From Rhodococcoides trifolii (lineage in GTDB: Bacteria > Actinomycetota > Actinomycetes > Mycobacteriales > Mycobacteriaceae): a DNA stretch of 64,000 nucleotides. Location of the stretch: the NCBI RefSeq assembly GCF_014635345.1, contig NZ_BMCU01000001.1, positions 62,001-126,000 of the forward strand, written 5' to 3'. Position numbers and translations under genes: made by a program. This document shows, piece after piece, positions 32,839 through 41,448 of this stretch. Positions within the stretch are counted from its first letter, which is position 1. Each line of letters begins with the position of its first letter. The notes under the pieces were generated by a model that saw only the letters and a program-made list of their open reading frames with translations, searched no databases and had not been told where the DNA came from.

Positions 32839-34233
32839 GTGAACCGCGAGTGGGCCCGGGCGAAGTGGAAGACTCTCGCGCTGGGGGTAGCCCTCGTAGC
32901 AGCAGTTGCAGTGGTAGGCGTTCATGCCTTCGACCGGTCTCCTGCGCCGACCGTAGCGGCTCCCCCGCCGGATTTCGGCCGGGTTCCCGACAGAGCCTGG
33001 ATTCTGGACGTGGGCACACTGTCCGACGACGACACGCATGTACTACTCGCTGCGCCCTACACACTGTCCGAGTACTACGGCTACGGGTCGCCGATCACGA
33101 CGTCGTCGTCGATTGTCGCCGCACTCGGAACTCCCGGCCCCGGCGGTGTCGGTGACGGTCGCGAGGTGGCCGACGTGACATTGGTCGGCGTCGATGTGGC
33201 CGACGGATCCCCCCTGTGGCACACCGCCGTCGGACAGATCGATCAGTGCTCGGCACCCGCCCGAGGCGTCGTTCTTGCGTGTTGGTCTGCACGGCGAGTT
33301 GCCTTCGTCGACTCCGTCTCCGGTGAGGCCATCGGTTCGGCAGACGTCGATTTCGACATAGACGACGTGAAAACAGCGGGCGACGACGTGTTCGTGTCCG
33401 GGACCGTGCTCCCTCCAGACGGTCGGGACGACGTACGCACCCCCGTTCTGACGCGCGGCACGGTCGACGACACCGACGCGGTTTATCGCCGAGATTTCGA
33501 GTCTCTGGGTCACTACTCGTACGCTCAGTCGTTCCCCGTGCGCGGCTTGACCACCGTCGGCACTTCGAACACTCTCGCCGGGCCGGCTGTCACTCGGGTC
33601 GTCGACAGCGCCACCGGTGAATCGCTGTTCGCCTACGCCGCGGAGTCGTCGAGTCCCGTCTCGTCGAATATCGTCCGTGCACAGAACGGCGTGCGCGCCG
33701 GTCTGATCGGCACGGAGGAGCTGCTCGACAGATCGGGTGCCACCGTTGCCGGAGTCGCGATCCCGTCGTCGTCCGCACTGACCTACGTGGGTGCGCGTGG
33801 GGACGACTCGCGGCCACTGTTTCTCGGGGACGGCGCCTACGACGCCGAAACGGGTGCGGAACTCTGGCGCAACCCCGACATGATCATCAGAGAGTCCGGT
33901 GGTCCGACCAGCGCCGTGAAAGCCGTGGTCGATCAGACGATCATTGTCACCTCACCCGACACCCGGACCATTACCGGCATCGACGTCACCACCGGAGAAC
34001 GGCGGTGGCAGACGCCGTGGCAGGACGCGTACTGGGTCCGGGAAGGCGCAACCGACGGTAACTACTACGTGTTCGGCGACTACACCGGCATGCATGCAAT
34101 CCGCGCTGCCGACGGAGCCGTCGTCTGGTCTCTTCCCCTGCCGGCGGGCGCCGACCCTCGTGAGGTGCGAGTCGGCGGCGCCGCCGGCAGGTTGTCGATC
34201 GCGTGGCGAGATCAGTTCACCGTCTACCGGTGA
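32839..34233 (+). CDS. PQQ-like beta-propeller (outer-quinoprotein type) membrane-anchored protein
   Basis: A 464-residue protein with an N-terminal signal anchor (TLALGVALVAAVAVVGVHAF) and a repeated D-x-x-T/D-G-x-x-L-W pattern (VDVADGSPLWHT, YDAETGAELWRNP, IDVTTGERRWQTP, IRAADGAVVWSLP), the tryptophan-docking repeats of PQQ-like propellers. It lacks catalytic residues I can identify and may be a scaffold on the outer face. GTG 32839 follows TACGGT by six bases (leaderless). It ends directly against the convergent dehydrogenase. Confidence 0.8.
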   Translation: MNREWARAKWKTLALGVALVAAVAVVGVHAFDRSPAPTVAAPPPDFGRVPDRAWILDVGTLSDDDTHVLLAAPYTLSEYYGYGSPITTSSSIVAALGTPGPGGVGDGREVADVTLVGVDVADGSPLWHTAVGQIDQCSAPARGVVLACWSARRVAFVDSVSGEAIGSADVDFDIDDVKTAGDDVFVSGTVLPPDGRDDVRTPVLTRGTVDDTDAVYRRDFESLGHYSYAQSFPVRGLTTVGTSNTLAGPAVTRVVDSATGESLFAYAAESSSPVSSNIVRAQNGVRAGLIGTEELLDRSGATVAGVAIPSSSALTYVGARGDDSRPLFLGDGAYDAETGAELWRNPDMIIRESGGPTSAVKAVVDQTIIVTSPDTRTITGIDVTTGERRWQTPWQDAYWVREGATDGNYYVFGDYTGMHAIRAADGAVVWSLPLPAGADPREVRVGGAAGRLSIAWRDQFTVYR

Positions 34234-35784
34234 CTACCGTCCCGGCACGTACTTCATCGCCTTGACGAACCGCGGCATGACCTGCGCCCACAGCTTCGGC
34301 GGTACACGCCGCGCGCCGAGGTTGATCAATCGTGTGGTCGAAACCGTCTGCGACTCGGTGTATTTGAGCAACCCGTCGGCGCCGTGGCGACGACCGACAC
34401 CCGAGACACCCATGCCGCCCATCGGCGCGGCGGTGGAACCCCAGGTGGGTGCGTAGCCTTCGTCGACGTTCACGGTGCCGGCGTGCAACCGAGCGGCGAT
34501 GGCCTCGCCTTCGGCCTTCGTACGGGCCCACACACTCGCGTTCAGGCCGTAGGCGGTGTCGTTCGCCTTCGCGACGGCCTCGTCCACGTTGTCCACAGGG
34601 TAGATCGACACCAACGGTCCGAAGGTCTCGGTGGCCGCGCATTCCATCTCGTCGGTCACGTTCGTCAGAACCGTCGGCTCGTAGAAGAGCGGACCGATGT
34701 CGGGGCGCGCCTTCCCGCCTGCGATCACTCTGGCGCCCTTGACCTTTGCGTCGTCGACGTGGCCGGAGATGGTCTTGACCTGATCCTCGGAGATGAGGCT
34801 GCCCATCTCGATGCCGAACTCGTAGTCCGCGCCGAGTGTCATCTTGCGGACGCGTTCACCGAACACGGCCGTGAACTGTTCCGCGACTGCCTTCTCGACG
34901 TAGATGCGTTCGATCGAGATGCACAGCTGCCCCGAGTTCGAGAAACACGCGCGCACAGCGGCGTCGGCAACCTCGGCGAGCTTCGCTCCCTTTGTCACGA
35001 TCATGGCGTTCTTACCGCCGAGCTCGGCGGAGAAACCGATGAGGCGCCGGCCGGTCTGCTCCGCGAGCAGCTGACCCGTCGCGGTCGACCCGGTGAACAT
35101 GAGGTAGTCGGTGTTGTCGACGATCGCCGTGCCCACCACCGAGCCGGGACCGGGCACGACGGGGAACAGATCCTTGGGAAGCCCTGCCTGGTAGAGCAAT
35201 TCGACGCAGGCGAGCGCACAGTACGGAGTCTGGCTGTCCGGCTTGAGCACGACCGCGTTACCGGCGAGCAGCGCGGCGATCGCGTCGGACACCGCCAAGG
35301 TCATCGGGTAGTTCCACGGGGAGATCACTCCCACAACGCCTTTGGGCTGGTAGTTGACCCGCGTCTTGGTCAGGACCGGCAACATGCCCTGCACCTTCTT
35401 GGTCTTCAGCAACTTCTCGGCGGTGCGCGCGTAATGCCGCGCGGTCATCGCGATGTCGAGAACTTCTTCCTGCGCGGCGGCACGCGACTTACCGGTCTCG
35501 GCCTGCGCCATGTCGATGAGCGAGGCGCGGTGCTTCAGCACGAGGTCACGGTACTTGTGGAAGATGGCTGCGCGATCCGAGGCGGGACGCGCGGCCCATT
35601 CCTTCTGCGCGGCGCGCGCCGTGGCAACGGCAGCGAGAACGTCCTCTTTCGTCCCCACCGGGATGGTCGCCATCTCGCGACCGGTGAAGACCTCGGTGAT
35701 GGGTTTGGTGGTCCGGGCGGCGACGTCGTCGATGGCGGCGAGAGCAGCCAGACGAGTGAACGTGGCGGTGGTGGGTGCTGGCAT
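34234..35784 (-). CDS. gabD2: Succinate-semialdehyde dehydrogenase (NADP+, GabD2-like)
   Basis: A 516-residue aldehyde dehydrogenase. SPWNYPMTLAVSDAIAALLA, the nucleotide-loop FTGSTATGQLLAEQTG, the general-base FSAELGGKNAM and the nucleophile NSGQLCISIERIY are clear. It resembles M. tuberculosis GabD2 (Rv1731), which oxidises succinic semialdehyde to succinate in GABA or alternative TCA flux; other aldehydes are possible. A Shine-Dalgarno-like GCGGGAGC precedes the ATG. It is divergent from the TipA-type regulator. Confidence 0.87.
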   Translation of the reverse strand: MPAPTTATFTRLAALAAIDDVAARTTKPITEVFTGREMATIPVGTKEDVLAAVATARAAQKEWAARPASDRAAIFHKYRDLVLKHRASLIDMAQAETGKSRAAAQEEVLDIAMTARHYARTAEKLLKTKKVQGMLPVLTKTRVNYQPKGVVGVISPWNYPMTLAVSDAIAALLAGNAVVLKPDSQTPYCALACVELLYQAGLPKDLFPVVPGPGSVVGTAIVDNTDYLMFTGSTATGQLLAEQTGRRLIGFSAELGGKNAMIVTKGAKLAEVADAAVRACFSNSGQLCISIERIYVEKAVAEQFTAVFGERVRKMTLGADYEFGIEMGSLISEDQVKTISGHVDDAKVKGARVIAGGKARPDIGPLFYEPTVLTNVTDEMECAATETFGPLVSIYPVDNVDEAVAKANDTAYGLNASVWARTKAEGEAIAARLHAGTVNVDEGYAPTWGSTAAPMGGMGVSGVGRRHGADGLLKYTESQTVSTTRLINLGARRVPPKLWAQVMPRFVKAMKYVPGR

Positions 35785-35824
35785 CGTTGCTCCCGCAGGT
35801 AGGCGTTGATCGAGGTCACAGACA

Positions 35825-35838
35825 ACTTACCGGTAAGT
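35825..35838. promoter_or_regulatory. 14-bp perfect palindrome in the gabD2/MerR gap
   Basis: ACTTACCGGTAAGT is a perfect palindrome 41 bases upstream of the dehydrogenase start. It may be an operator for the dehydrogenase; the binding protein is unknown. Confidence 0.5.
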
Positions 35839-35857
35839 AGGTTGCAAGGCACTTGAC

Positions 35858-35874
35858 CCTCACGCAACGGGAGG
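35858..35874. promoter_or_regulatory. TipA-type MerR operator candidate
   Basis: CCTCACG-CAA-CGGGAGG is an inverted repeat with six of seven matching pairs and a 3-base centre, close to TipA-family operators (CCTCACG-N3-CGTGAGG form). Its right half also contains the Shine-Dalgarno GGGAGG of the regulator gene, so the regulator probably controls itself. Confidence 0.5.
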
Positions 35875-35881
35875 AAGCAAG

Positions 35882-36664
35882 GTGGTTCACGTGGAAGGCA
35901 AAAGGACCGTCGGAGCCGTCGCCAGTCTGGTCGGCATCAGTGTCAGGACGTTGCATCACTACGACGAGATCGGTCTCGTGGTGCCGTCGTCTCGCACGAG
36001 CGCCGGCTACCGGACGTACAGCGACACCGACGTCGAGCGTCTCTACTCGGTGCTGTCGTACCGAGCGCTGGGCTTTCCACTCGAGGAGATACAGGTTCTC
36101 CTCGACGATCCATCGGTGGATGCCGTCGCGCATCTGCGCAGGCAGCGGAGCCTGCTCGACGAGCAGATCGAACACTTGCAGTCCATGGCGACCGCCCTGG
36201 ACCGACTGTTGGAGGAGAACGAGATGGGGAACAAGCTCAGTCCCGAGGACCAGCGCGAGATCTGGGGCGACAACTGGCCCGGTGAGGAGTACGAGGCAGA
36301 GGCGCAGGAGCGATGGGGTGACACCGAGGCCTGGAAGCAAAGCCAGGCGTACACGTCCAACCTCACCAAAGACGACTGGAAGCGCATCAAAGCGGAGACG
36401 GATGCACTGGAGACTTCACTGGCCAAGGCCATGACGTCCGGTGTCGCACCCGGGACCGACGAAGCGAACGCTCTCGCCGAAGACCACCGTGCCTCGATCG
36501 AGCGGTACTACGCGTGCGATCACCGGATGCACGTCACCGTCTCGTCGCTGTACGTCAGCGACGACCGCTTCCGAAAGCACTACGACGACGTCGCGCCGGG
36601 GTTGGCGCAGTGGCTCGTAGATGTGGTGAACGCCAACGCGCGAGGGCACGGCGTCGAGGTCTAG
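35882..36664 (+). CDS. TipAL-like MerR regulator with TipAS drug-binding domain
   Basis: A 260-residue regulator. Residues 5-75 are the MerR winged helix (RTVGAVASLVGISVRTLHHYDEIGL), followed by a coiled coil dimer helix (RRQRSLLDEQIEHLQSMATALDRLL), and the TipAS domain from ~115 (QREIWGDNW, DDWKRIKAETDAL, HRASIERYYACDHRMHVTVSSLYVSDDRF). TipAS domains trap thiopeptide and other drugs and turn on resistance genes. The GTG at 35882 is chosen; another GTG at 35891 is possible. It ends in a 4-base overlap with a convergent gene. Confidence 0.9.
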   Translation: MVHVEGKRTVGAVASLVGISVRTLHHYDEIGLVVPSSRTSAGYRTYSDTDVERLYSVLSYRALGFPLEEIQVLLDDPSVDAVAHLRRQRSLLDEQIEHLQSMATALDRLLEENEMGNKLSPEDQREIWGDNWPGEEYEAEAQERWGDTEAWKQSQAYTSNLTKDDWKRIKAETDALETSLAKAMTSGVAPGTDEANALAEDHRASIERYYACDHRMHVTVSSLYVSDDRFRKHYDDVAPGLAQWLVDVVNANARGHGVEV

Positions 36665-36891
36665 ACGAACCCGGCGATACGCCCAACCAGGCCGAGTGCG
36701 ATCAGCACGACGATGACGCCGACGATGACGAGGAAAACGACGAAAGGCGCCCTGCTGCGCTGCGGTGGCTCATGATTCGGTCCGGTGGTGGACGCGGCCG
36801 TGGGCGGGGTGTCTCCGGGTGCCACGCCACCACCAGGCTCGAGGCCGGCTGCCTCGGCTGGATCTGGGTTCGATGCTGACGGGGTCGACAT
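36661..36891 (-). CDS. Small Pro-rich protein with C-terminal membrane anchor
   Basis: A 76-residue protein: a Pro/Ala/Gly-rich soluble half and one C-terminal helix (FVVFLVIVGVIVVLIALGLV). No family recognised. A GAGGA upstream of the ATG could be its ribosome site. The 4-base overlap with the convergent regulator gene and the clean tail anchor make it plausible. Confidence 0.55.
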   Translation of the reverse strand: MSTPSASNPDPAEAAGLEPGGGVAPGDTPPTAASTTGPNHEPPQRSRAPFVVFLVIVGVIVVLIALGLVGRIAGFV

Positions 36892-37063
36892 GGGTGGTCC
36901 TCACTACGAGTCGAGCACGTGTCTGTGTAAGTCACGGATGCCCCCGGAGCAACCGTGCCAACCGTGGGGTACCGGCTCGATTGCCGATCTCGGCCACCGA
37001 TGTCCGGTTCGTCCGCGGCATGGAAGGCCGCTGAGCAGGGGCGACCGTCGAATTCGTGAGCTT

Positions 37064-37088
37064 CGTCATCGCGCGTCGGGCGATGACG
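37064..37088. promoter_or_regulatory. Hairpin upstream of rraA
   Basis: CGTCATCGC (37064-37072) and GCGATGACG (37080-37088) form a perfect 9-bp stem with a 7-nt loop, 34 bases before the rraA start and about 22 bases before its putative -10 TAGGCT (37110-37115). It could be an operator overlapping the -35 region. I see nothing else in the 36892-37122 gap. Confidence 0.45.
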
Positions 37089-37122
37089 CAGTCGAGTACC
37101 AGCGCTGGATAGGCTGTGGCGC

Positions 37123-37623
37123 ATGACCACCCCGCCATTCGTTGCCACTGCCGATCTCGCCGACACGATCGGACCGGACATCCGCAGCTGCGACACCCAA
37201 TTCAGGCAGCTCGGCGCGGTCACGGAGTTCTCCGGTCACATCACCACCATCAAGTGCTTTCAAGACAATCTGCTGGTGAAACAGACCCTGGGTGAGCCCG
37301 GCAACGGCGGCGTTCTCGTCGTGGACGGCGACGCGAGCATCCACACCGCCCTGGTCGGCGACATCATCGCCGGACGCGGCGTCGACAACGGATGGTCCGG
37401 GGTCATCGTCAACGGCGCAGTGCGGGATTCGGCGATCCTGAAAACCCTGAACATCGGCGTCAAAGCGTTGGGCACCAACCCCCGCAAGAGCACTCAGACG
37501 GGCTCCGGCGAGAAGAACGTGACGGTGGAGATCGGCGGCATCACCTTCATTCCCGGCGAATACGTGTACAGCGACGACGACGGCGTGGTCGTCACAGCTC
37601 AGCCTTTACCGGCCGCCAACTGA
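37123..37623 (+). CDS. rraA: RraA-family protein (RNase E regulator / HMG aldolase-like)
   Basis: A 166-residue RraA fold. [38 protein letters not shown] and [18 protein letters not shown] are the family blocks; the last provides the Arg/Asp metal and substrate residues. The family covers RNase E inhibitors and 4-hydroxy-4-methyl-2-oxoglutarate aldolases; mycobacterial Rv3853 is the likely homologue. ATG 37123 follows TAGGCT by seven bases (leaderless). Its 3' end overlaps the convergent cyclase gene by 25 bases. Confidence 0.92.
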   Translation: MTTPPFVATADLADTIGPDIRSCDTQFRQLGAVTEFSGHITTIKCFQDNLLVKQTLGEPGNGGVLVVDGDASIHTALVGDIIAGRGVDNGWSGVIVNGAVRDSAILKTLNIGVKALGTNPRKSTQTGSGEKNVTVEIGGITFIPGEYVYSDDDGVVVTAQPLPAAN

Positions 37624-38420
37624 AGCTCCGGCAACTCGACCGGGTACAGCTCGTAGCGTCCGCGTAAGCCCTTCAGCTCCACCTCGCGGGGTTTGCCCAG
37701 CTCGATCCGGGACGTCGCGCCGAGCGCGTCCCGCACCGGTTCGCTGACGAGTATTTCCCCTCCCGCCGCCTGGCCGGCGACTCGTGCGGCCATGGCGACG
37801 TTGAGGCCGAACAGGTCGTCCCCGCGCCGCACCGAGCTACCGACATGCATCCCCATGCGCACGCGGATGCGGTCCCAGCGCTCCGAGTCCTCCCGCAGGG
37901 CCGTCTGGACCTGCACCCCGCAGAGGACCGCTCGCGTCGCGTCCGTGAACGCGATCATGTACCCGTCGCCCTGGTTCTTCACGACGTGGCCACCGTGGTC
38001 GGCCACGCACTTGTAGACGAGCCTGTTGTGCCGTTCCAGCAATTTCACCCATCCGCGGTCCCCCAGCTCCTCGTTGAGAGCCGTCGAACCCTCGATGTCG
38101 GAAAACACGATGACGACGTCTCCGTCGGCCGACATCCTGGCGAGATCGGGGCGTTCGACACGTGCCCACCCGGCGAGGTCCTCGACGGAATTACGCACCG
38201 TGGCGCCCAGTCCCTTGCGCACAACGGAGTCCGCCGTGCGGAACGCAGTCCGGACCGCGAGCGGAGCCAGCCCCGAGCGGCGGCGGCGCCCCGACTTCTG
38301 TGCGAGCGCGCGGCGCGCCGTGTGCAGACGGCGGCGGGTCACGACGAGCACGACACCCAACCCGACGATGGCTGCAAGTTCGAGGACCACCACGACAATC
38401 CAGACGATCGTGGCGCTCAC
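37599..38420 (-). CDS. Class III adenylate/guanylate cyclase, membrane-anchored
   Basis: A 273-residue protein with an N-terminal helix ([21 protein letters not shown]), a basic linker and a class III cyclase domain from ~95. Both metal aspartates are present in [13 protein letters not shown] and [12 protein letters not shown], followed by [17 protein letters not shown] and [17 protein letters not shown] with the transition-state Asn/Arg. It should make cAMP; the substrate-choosing residues were not checked against a structure. GTG start at 38420. Confidence 0.9.
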   Translation of the reverse strand: MSATIVWIVVVVLELAAIVGLGVVLVVTRRRLHTARRALAQKSGRRRRSGLAPLAVRTAFRTADSVVRKGLGATVRNSVEDLAGWARVERPDLARMSADGDVVIVFSDIEGSTALNEELGDRGWVKLLERHNRLVYKCVADHGGHVVKNQGDGYMIAFTDATRAVLCGVQVQTALREDSERWDRIRVRMGMHVGSSVRRGDDLFGLNVAMAARVAGQAAGGEILVSEPVRDALGATSRIELGKPREVELKGLRGRYELYPVELPELQLAAGKG

Positions 38421-38558
38421 TGCATTCGACCGTCGCGATGTGTCACAGGAACTCGTTGCCCAGCCATACGACCGCCCTTGAATCTGTTCATGCCCACCGC
38501 GGCGGACCGACTAGTCGTTCTTCGGCGACCCGAACGCATACTACGACCGCTGGACCGC

Positions 38559-39035
38559 TCAGCCGCTGCCCGCCAACGAGAGCTGGAAGCCCAACGTCGT
38601 TCGGTCGTCGGGCCGGTACCGGGGAACGACATAGAAGTACAGGAATCCCGACGCTGTCGACGACGCGAATGTCGTGGACGTCCCTGTTGCTGCTGAACGG
38701 GCAGGTTCGAGCACCCCCACCTGCGTCAGCCCGGACGACACATCGCCGGTCCCATCCGCCGTGCCACTCCAGATCCCGTAGACCTCGAACACGCGCGGTA
38801 CCGTGATGCCATAGACCTGGCCGAGTGGTGTGCCGTGAGCTGTTGTTGCAGTGAGTGTTTGACTGTTTCCCTCGAACGAGGACGTCACGGTCACGGACCG
38901 CACGGCGTCCGTCACCGAGACCTCGATGTCCTGCACCGACGTCGGTCGACCCACGATCGGCGAACAGGCTGTGAGCGACCCCAAGGCGAGCAGGGTCGTC
39001 AGCGTGACCCTCCACATCGTTCGTTGCCGAACCAT
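38559..39035 (-). CDS. Putative lipoprotein
   Basis: A 158-residue exported protein. LLALGSLTAC is a lipobox (Cys near residue 24), so the mature protein should be lipid-anchored on the outer face. The rest is strand-rich and resembles small mycobacterial immunoglobulin-like lipoproteins (TVTSSFEGNSQTLTATTAHG, TTLGFQLSLAGSG). Not assigned to a family. TAGGGT lies six bases before ATG 39035 on this strand; an internal ATG at 39017 is possible. The ~140-base gap to the cyclase shows nothing else. Confidence 0.75.
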   Translation of the reverse strand: MVRQRTMWRVTLTTLLALGSLTACSPIVGRPTSVQDIEVSVTDAVRSVTVTSSFEGNSQTLTATTAHGTPLGQVYGITVPRVFEVYGIWSGTADGTGDVSSGLTQVGVLEPARSAATGTSTTFASSTASGFLYFYVVPRYRPDDRTTLGFQLSLAGSG

Positions 39036-39041
39036 AGGACG

Positions 39042-39051
39042 ACCCTAGAAT
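39042..39051. promoter_or_regulatory. Overlapping divergent -10 boxes of the lipoprotein and P450 genes
   Basis: ACCCTAGAAT contains TAGGGT on the reverse strand (39047-39042) and TAGAAT on the forward strand (39046-39051), each six bases from its start codon. The two genes are 22 bases apart and both appear leaderless, so their promoters compete for the same bases. Confidence 0.6.
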
Positions 39052-39057
39052 ATCGGA

Positions 39058-40260
39058 ATGACTTCCGAGGCCGACCGACTCGAAATCATCGACTCGTCGT
39101 TCTTCGACGATCCGTACGCGTTCTACGACCGGTGGCACGGCAAGGGACCCGTCCACCACGTGCGGTTGGTGAACGGGCGCGAAGCGTATGTCGTGACGGG
39201 TTACGCGGAAGGTCGGGCAGCTCTCGCGGATCCGCGCCTCCACAAGGCCAGCGACCGCGCGGCCGAACTACTTCAGCGGCGTAAATCGAGCGTGCAGTAC
39301 ACGGTGGGTGAGGGCTTGTCGTCGAGCATGCTCAACTCCGACCCCCCGGATCACACCCGCCTGCGGAGCCTGGTCAACAAGGCGTTCACTGCGCGGAGCA
39401 TCGCCTCCATGCGACCGCGCATCGAGACCATCACCACCGAGCTGCTCGACGCGATGGACCAGGGCGACACGGCAGACCTCATCGAGGATTTCGCAGTGCC
39501 GCTTCCCATCACGGTGATCTGCGAGCTGCTCGGCGTTCCGTTCGAGGACCGAGCCGACTTCCGGTCGTGGACGGACACGCTGCTCACCGTGGCGGTGGCG
39601 ACGGATCAGGGACGAGCCGCGCGGTCGATGTCCGACTACCTACGCGGGCTGATTCAGTCCAAACGCACCACCCCGACCGACGACATGTTGACCATGTTGG
39701 TGGACGCTCGTGACGAGGGTGATCGCCTCAGTGAAACCGAGCTCGTGTCGACGGCGTTCCTGCTGCTCGTCGCCGGCCACGAGACCACCGTCAATCTGAT
39801 CGGCAACGGCGCATGCGCCTTGCTGCACAATCCCGATCAGCTTGCCCTCCTCCGCGACGATCCGTCGTTGATCCCGGGGGCAGTCGAGGAGTTCCTGCGA
39901 TACGACGGGCCCATCGACTTCGCGACCCTGCGCTATACACGGGAGCCTGTCGTCATCGGCGGAACCGAGATCCCCGCCGACGAATTCGTCTACGTCGCAT
40001 TGCTTTCCGCGAACAGGGACGGCGAGAAGTATCCGAACCCGGAGGTTCTCGACGTCACCCGCGCCACGGGCGGCCACGTCGCATTCGGGTACGGCATCCA
40101 CTACTGCGTGGGCGCTCCGTTGGCTCGGATGGAGGCGCAGATCGCATTCACCCAACTGCTGCAACGCTTTCCGCACCTCCACCTGGCGCCGGCCGAACAG
40201 AGGTACCGCGAGAGTTATCTCATCCACGGCCTGACGCATCTGCCGGTTCGGCTGCGCTGA
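39058..40260 (+). CDS. Cytochrome P450 (CYP107-like)
   Basis: A 400-residue bacterial P450 mono-oxygenase. The I-helix oxygen motif is LLVAGHETTVNLIGNG, the ExxR pair sits in VEEFLRYDGP, and the haem loop is FGYGIHYCVGAPLARMEA with ligand Cys350. Electrons would come from a ferredoxin and reductase encoded elsewhere. The substrate is unknown; the best resemblance is to CYP107-type enzymes. It starts leaderless at ATG 39058. The last 41 bases overlap the convergent yidC gene. Confidence 0.93.
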   Translation: MTSEADRLEIIDSSFFDDPYAFYDRWHGKGPVHHVRLVNGREAYVVTGYAEGRAALADPRLHKASDRAAELLQRRKSSVQYTVGEGLSSSMLNSDPPDHTRLRSLVNKAFTARSIASMRPRIETITTELLDAMDQGDTADLIEDFAVPLPITVICELLGVPFEDRADFRSWTDTLLTVAVATDQGRAARSMSDYLRGLIQSKRTTPTDDMLTMLVDARDEGDRLSETELVSTAFLLLVAGHETTVNLIGNGACALLHNPDQLALLRDDPSLIPGAVEEFLRYDGPIDFATLRYTREPVVIGGTEIPADEFVYVALLSANRDGEKYPNPEVLDVTRATGGHVAFGYGIHYCVGAPLARMEAQIAFTQLLQRFPHLHLAPAEQRYRESYLIHGLTHLPVRLR

Positions 40261-41056
40261 GCCGGCGGAAGACTACCCACTGCTGCAACGCGGTCCACGC
40301 GTTGTTGGCCAGAAAGTAGATCAGGATCGCTACCGGTACGAACGGCCCGCCCACCAGCACGCCGAGTGGCACCACCATCATGACCCGGTTCATGATTCGC
40401 CCCTGAGCAGTGTCGGCCACCACGGGGTCCTGGTGAGCCAGCGAGACTCTCGTCGTGACGAACGTTGCGACGGCGGACAGCACCATCAGCGGTACTGCGA
40501 CCGCGAGCACTGCCGGACTCCACGCCGCCGTGAGTACCGCGGACAGCGGGGCGCCGAACACGTGTGCGTCGAGAAACGACTGTACGTCTGCGGCGCTGAA
40601 GAAGTAGTTCGGAGTCACCGCGTTCTGCGCCGCCGACATCGGGTCGGTTGCGTCCAGGAACGGTACGTGGGCAGCGGTTCCCGTGCGGTCGAACGAGCGG
40701 AGAACGTGAAACAAGCCGATGAACACCGGCGCCTGCACCAGCGCCGGGAGGCACCCGGCGAGTGCGTTCACGCCATGCTCCTTGTTCAGCTTCTGCAACT
40801 CCTCAGCGAGCCTTCGGTTGTCGCCGGAGTACTTCTCTCGAAGTGCCTTGATCTCGGGCTGCAACTGCCGCGTGATGCGCTGCGTGCGGACTTGTTTCAC
40901 GAACGGTCGCACCAGCAACAGTCGCACGGTGAAGACGAGAAAGATCACCGCAAGCGACCACGCGAGACCGCTCGACGGGTCACCGACGACGAAGGAAAAG
41001 ACATTGTGCCAGAACAACAACAGGGCAGAAACGGGATAATAGACGAAATCGAGCAT
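40220..41056 (-). CDS. YidC/Oxa1-family membrane insertase (short paralogue)
   Basis: A 278-residue insertase: five helices, LLLVRPFVKQVRTQRITRQL carrying the conserved groove Arg region, QPEIKALREKYSGDNRRLAEELQKL (cytosolic coiled coil) and GCLPALVQAPVFIGLFHVLR. It lacks the large Lys-rich C-terminal tail of the main actinobacterial YidC and is not next to rpmH-rnpA, so it is a second copy with a specialised job. A GAGGTG ribosome site precedes the ATG. A DUF6412 gene lies just upstream. Confidence 0.9.
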   Translation of the reverse strand: MLDFVYYPVSALLLFWHNVFSFVVGDPSSGLAWSLAVIFLVFTVRLLLVRPFVKQVRTQRITRQLQPEIKALREKYSGDNRRLAEELQKLNKEHGVNALAGCLPALVQAPVFIGLFHVLRSFDRTGTAAHVPFLDATDPMSAAQNAVTPNYFFSAADVQSFLDAHVFGAPLSAVLTAAWSPAVLAVAVPLMVLSAVATFVTTRVSLAHQDPVVADTAQGRIMNRVMMVVPLGVLVGGPFVPVAILIYFLANNAWTALQQWVVFRRLSAAEPADASGRG

Positions 41057-41118
41057 GGGTCACCTCGGAAGGAGTTGGGTCATCGACAGCTGGACGTCGT
41101 ATGACCGACCCGGAGAAT

Positions 41119-41406
41119 TCAGGCCGGCCGGAGACCGGTTCCTGGTGCGCGAGGTTGGGGCCGCCCCGGTGCGTCGGGGCTCGATTGGCGGCGGAACGAG
41201 CCGTGTAGACAACGTTCGTCCGAAGCCGGTCCGGTAGTGGGGGCGAACAGCGCCGAGCGCTCTTGCCCCGCAACGTGAAATGCGAGCGCAGCGACGAGAG
41301 CAGCAACTGCGACGGCACCGACGATGCCCACCGAAGTCTGCACATCCGCGGCGCCGAAAAGCGCTGCGAGAGGCAGCGCCATCAGAAGGAGCCAACGGAA
41401 CGACAT
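41119..41406 (-). CDS. DUF6412-type small membrane protein
   Basis: A 95-residue protein with two N-terminal helices (WLLLMALPLAALFGAADV and VGAVAVAALVAALAFHVAG) and an Arg/Pro-rich tail, the pattern of the small protein found with short YidC paralogues in rhodococci. The role is unknown; it may assist the insertase 62 bases downstream. TAGCAT lies seven bases before ATG 41406, which fixes the start over the longer frame from 41442. Confidence 0.7.
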   Translation of the reverse strand: MSFRWLLLMALPLAALFGAADVQTSVGIVGAVAVAALVAALAFHVAGQERSALFAPTTGPASDERCLHGSFRRQSSPDAPGRPQPRAPGTGLRPA

Positions 41407-41448
41407 GGGTCCGATGCTAGAGCGCACGACCTGGTGCGGCAAGCGCGA

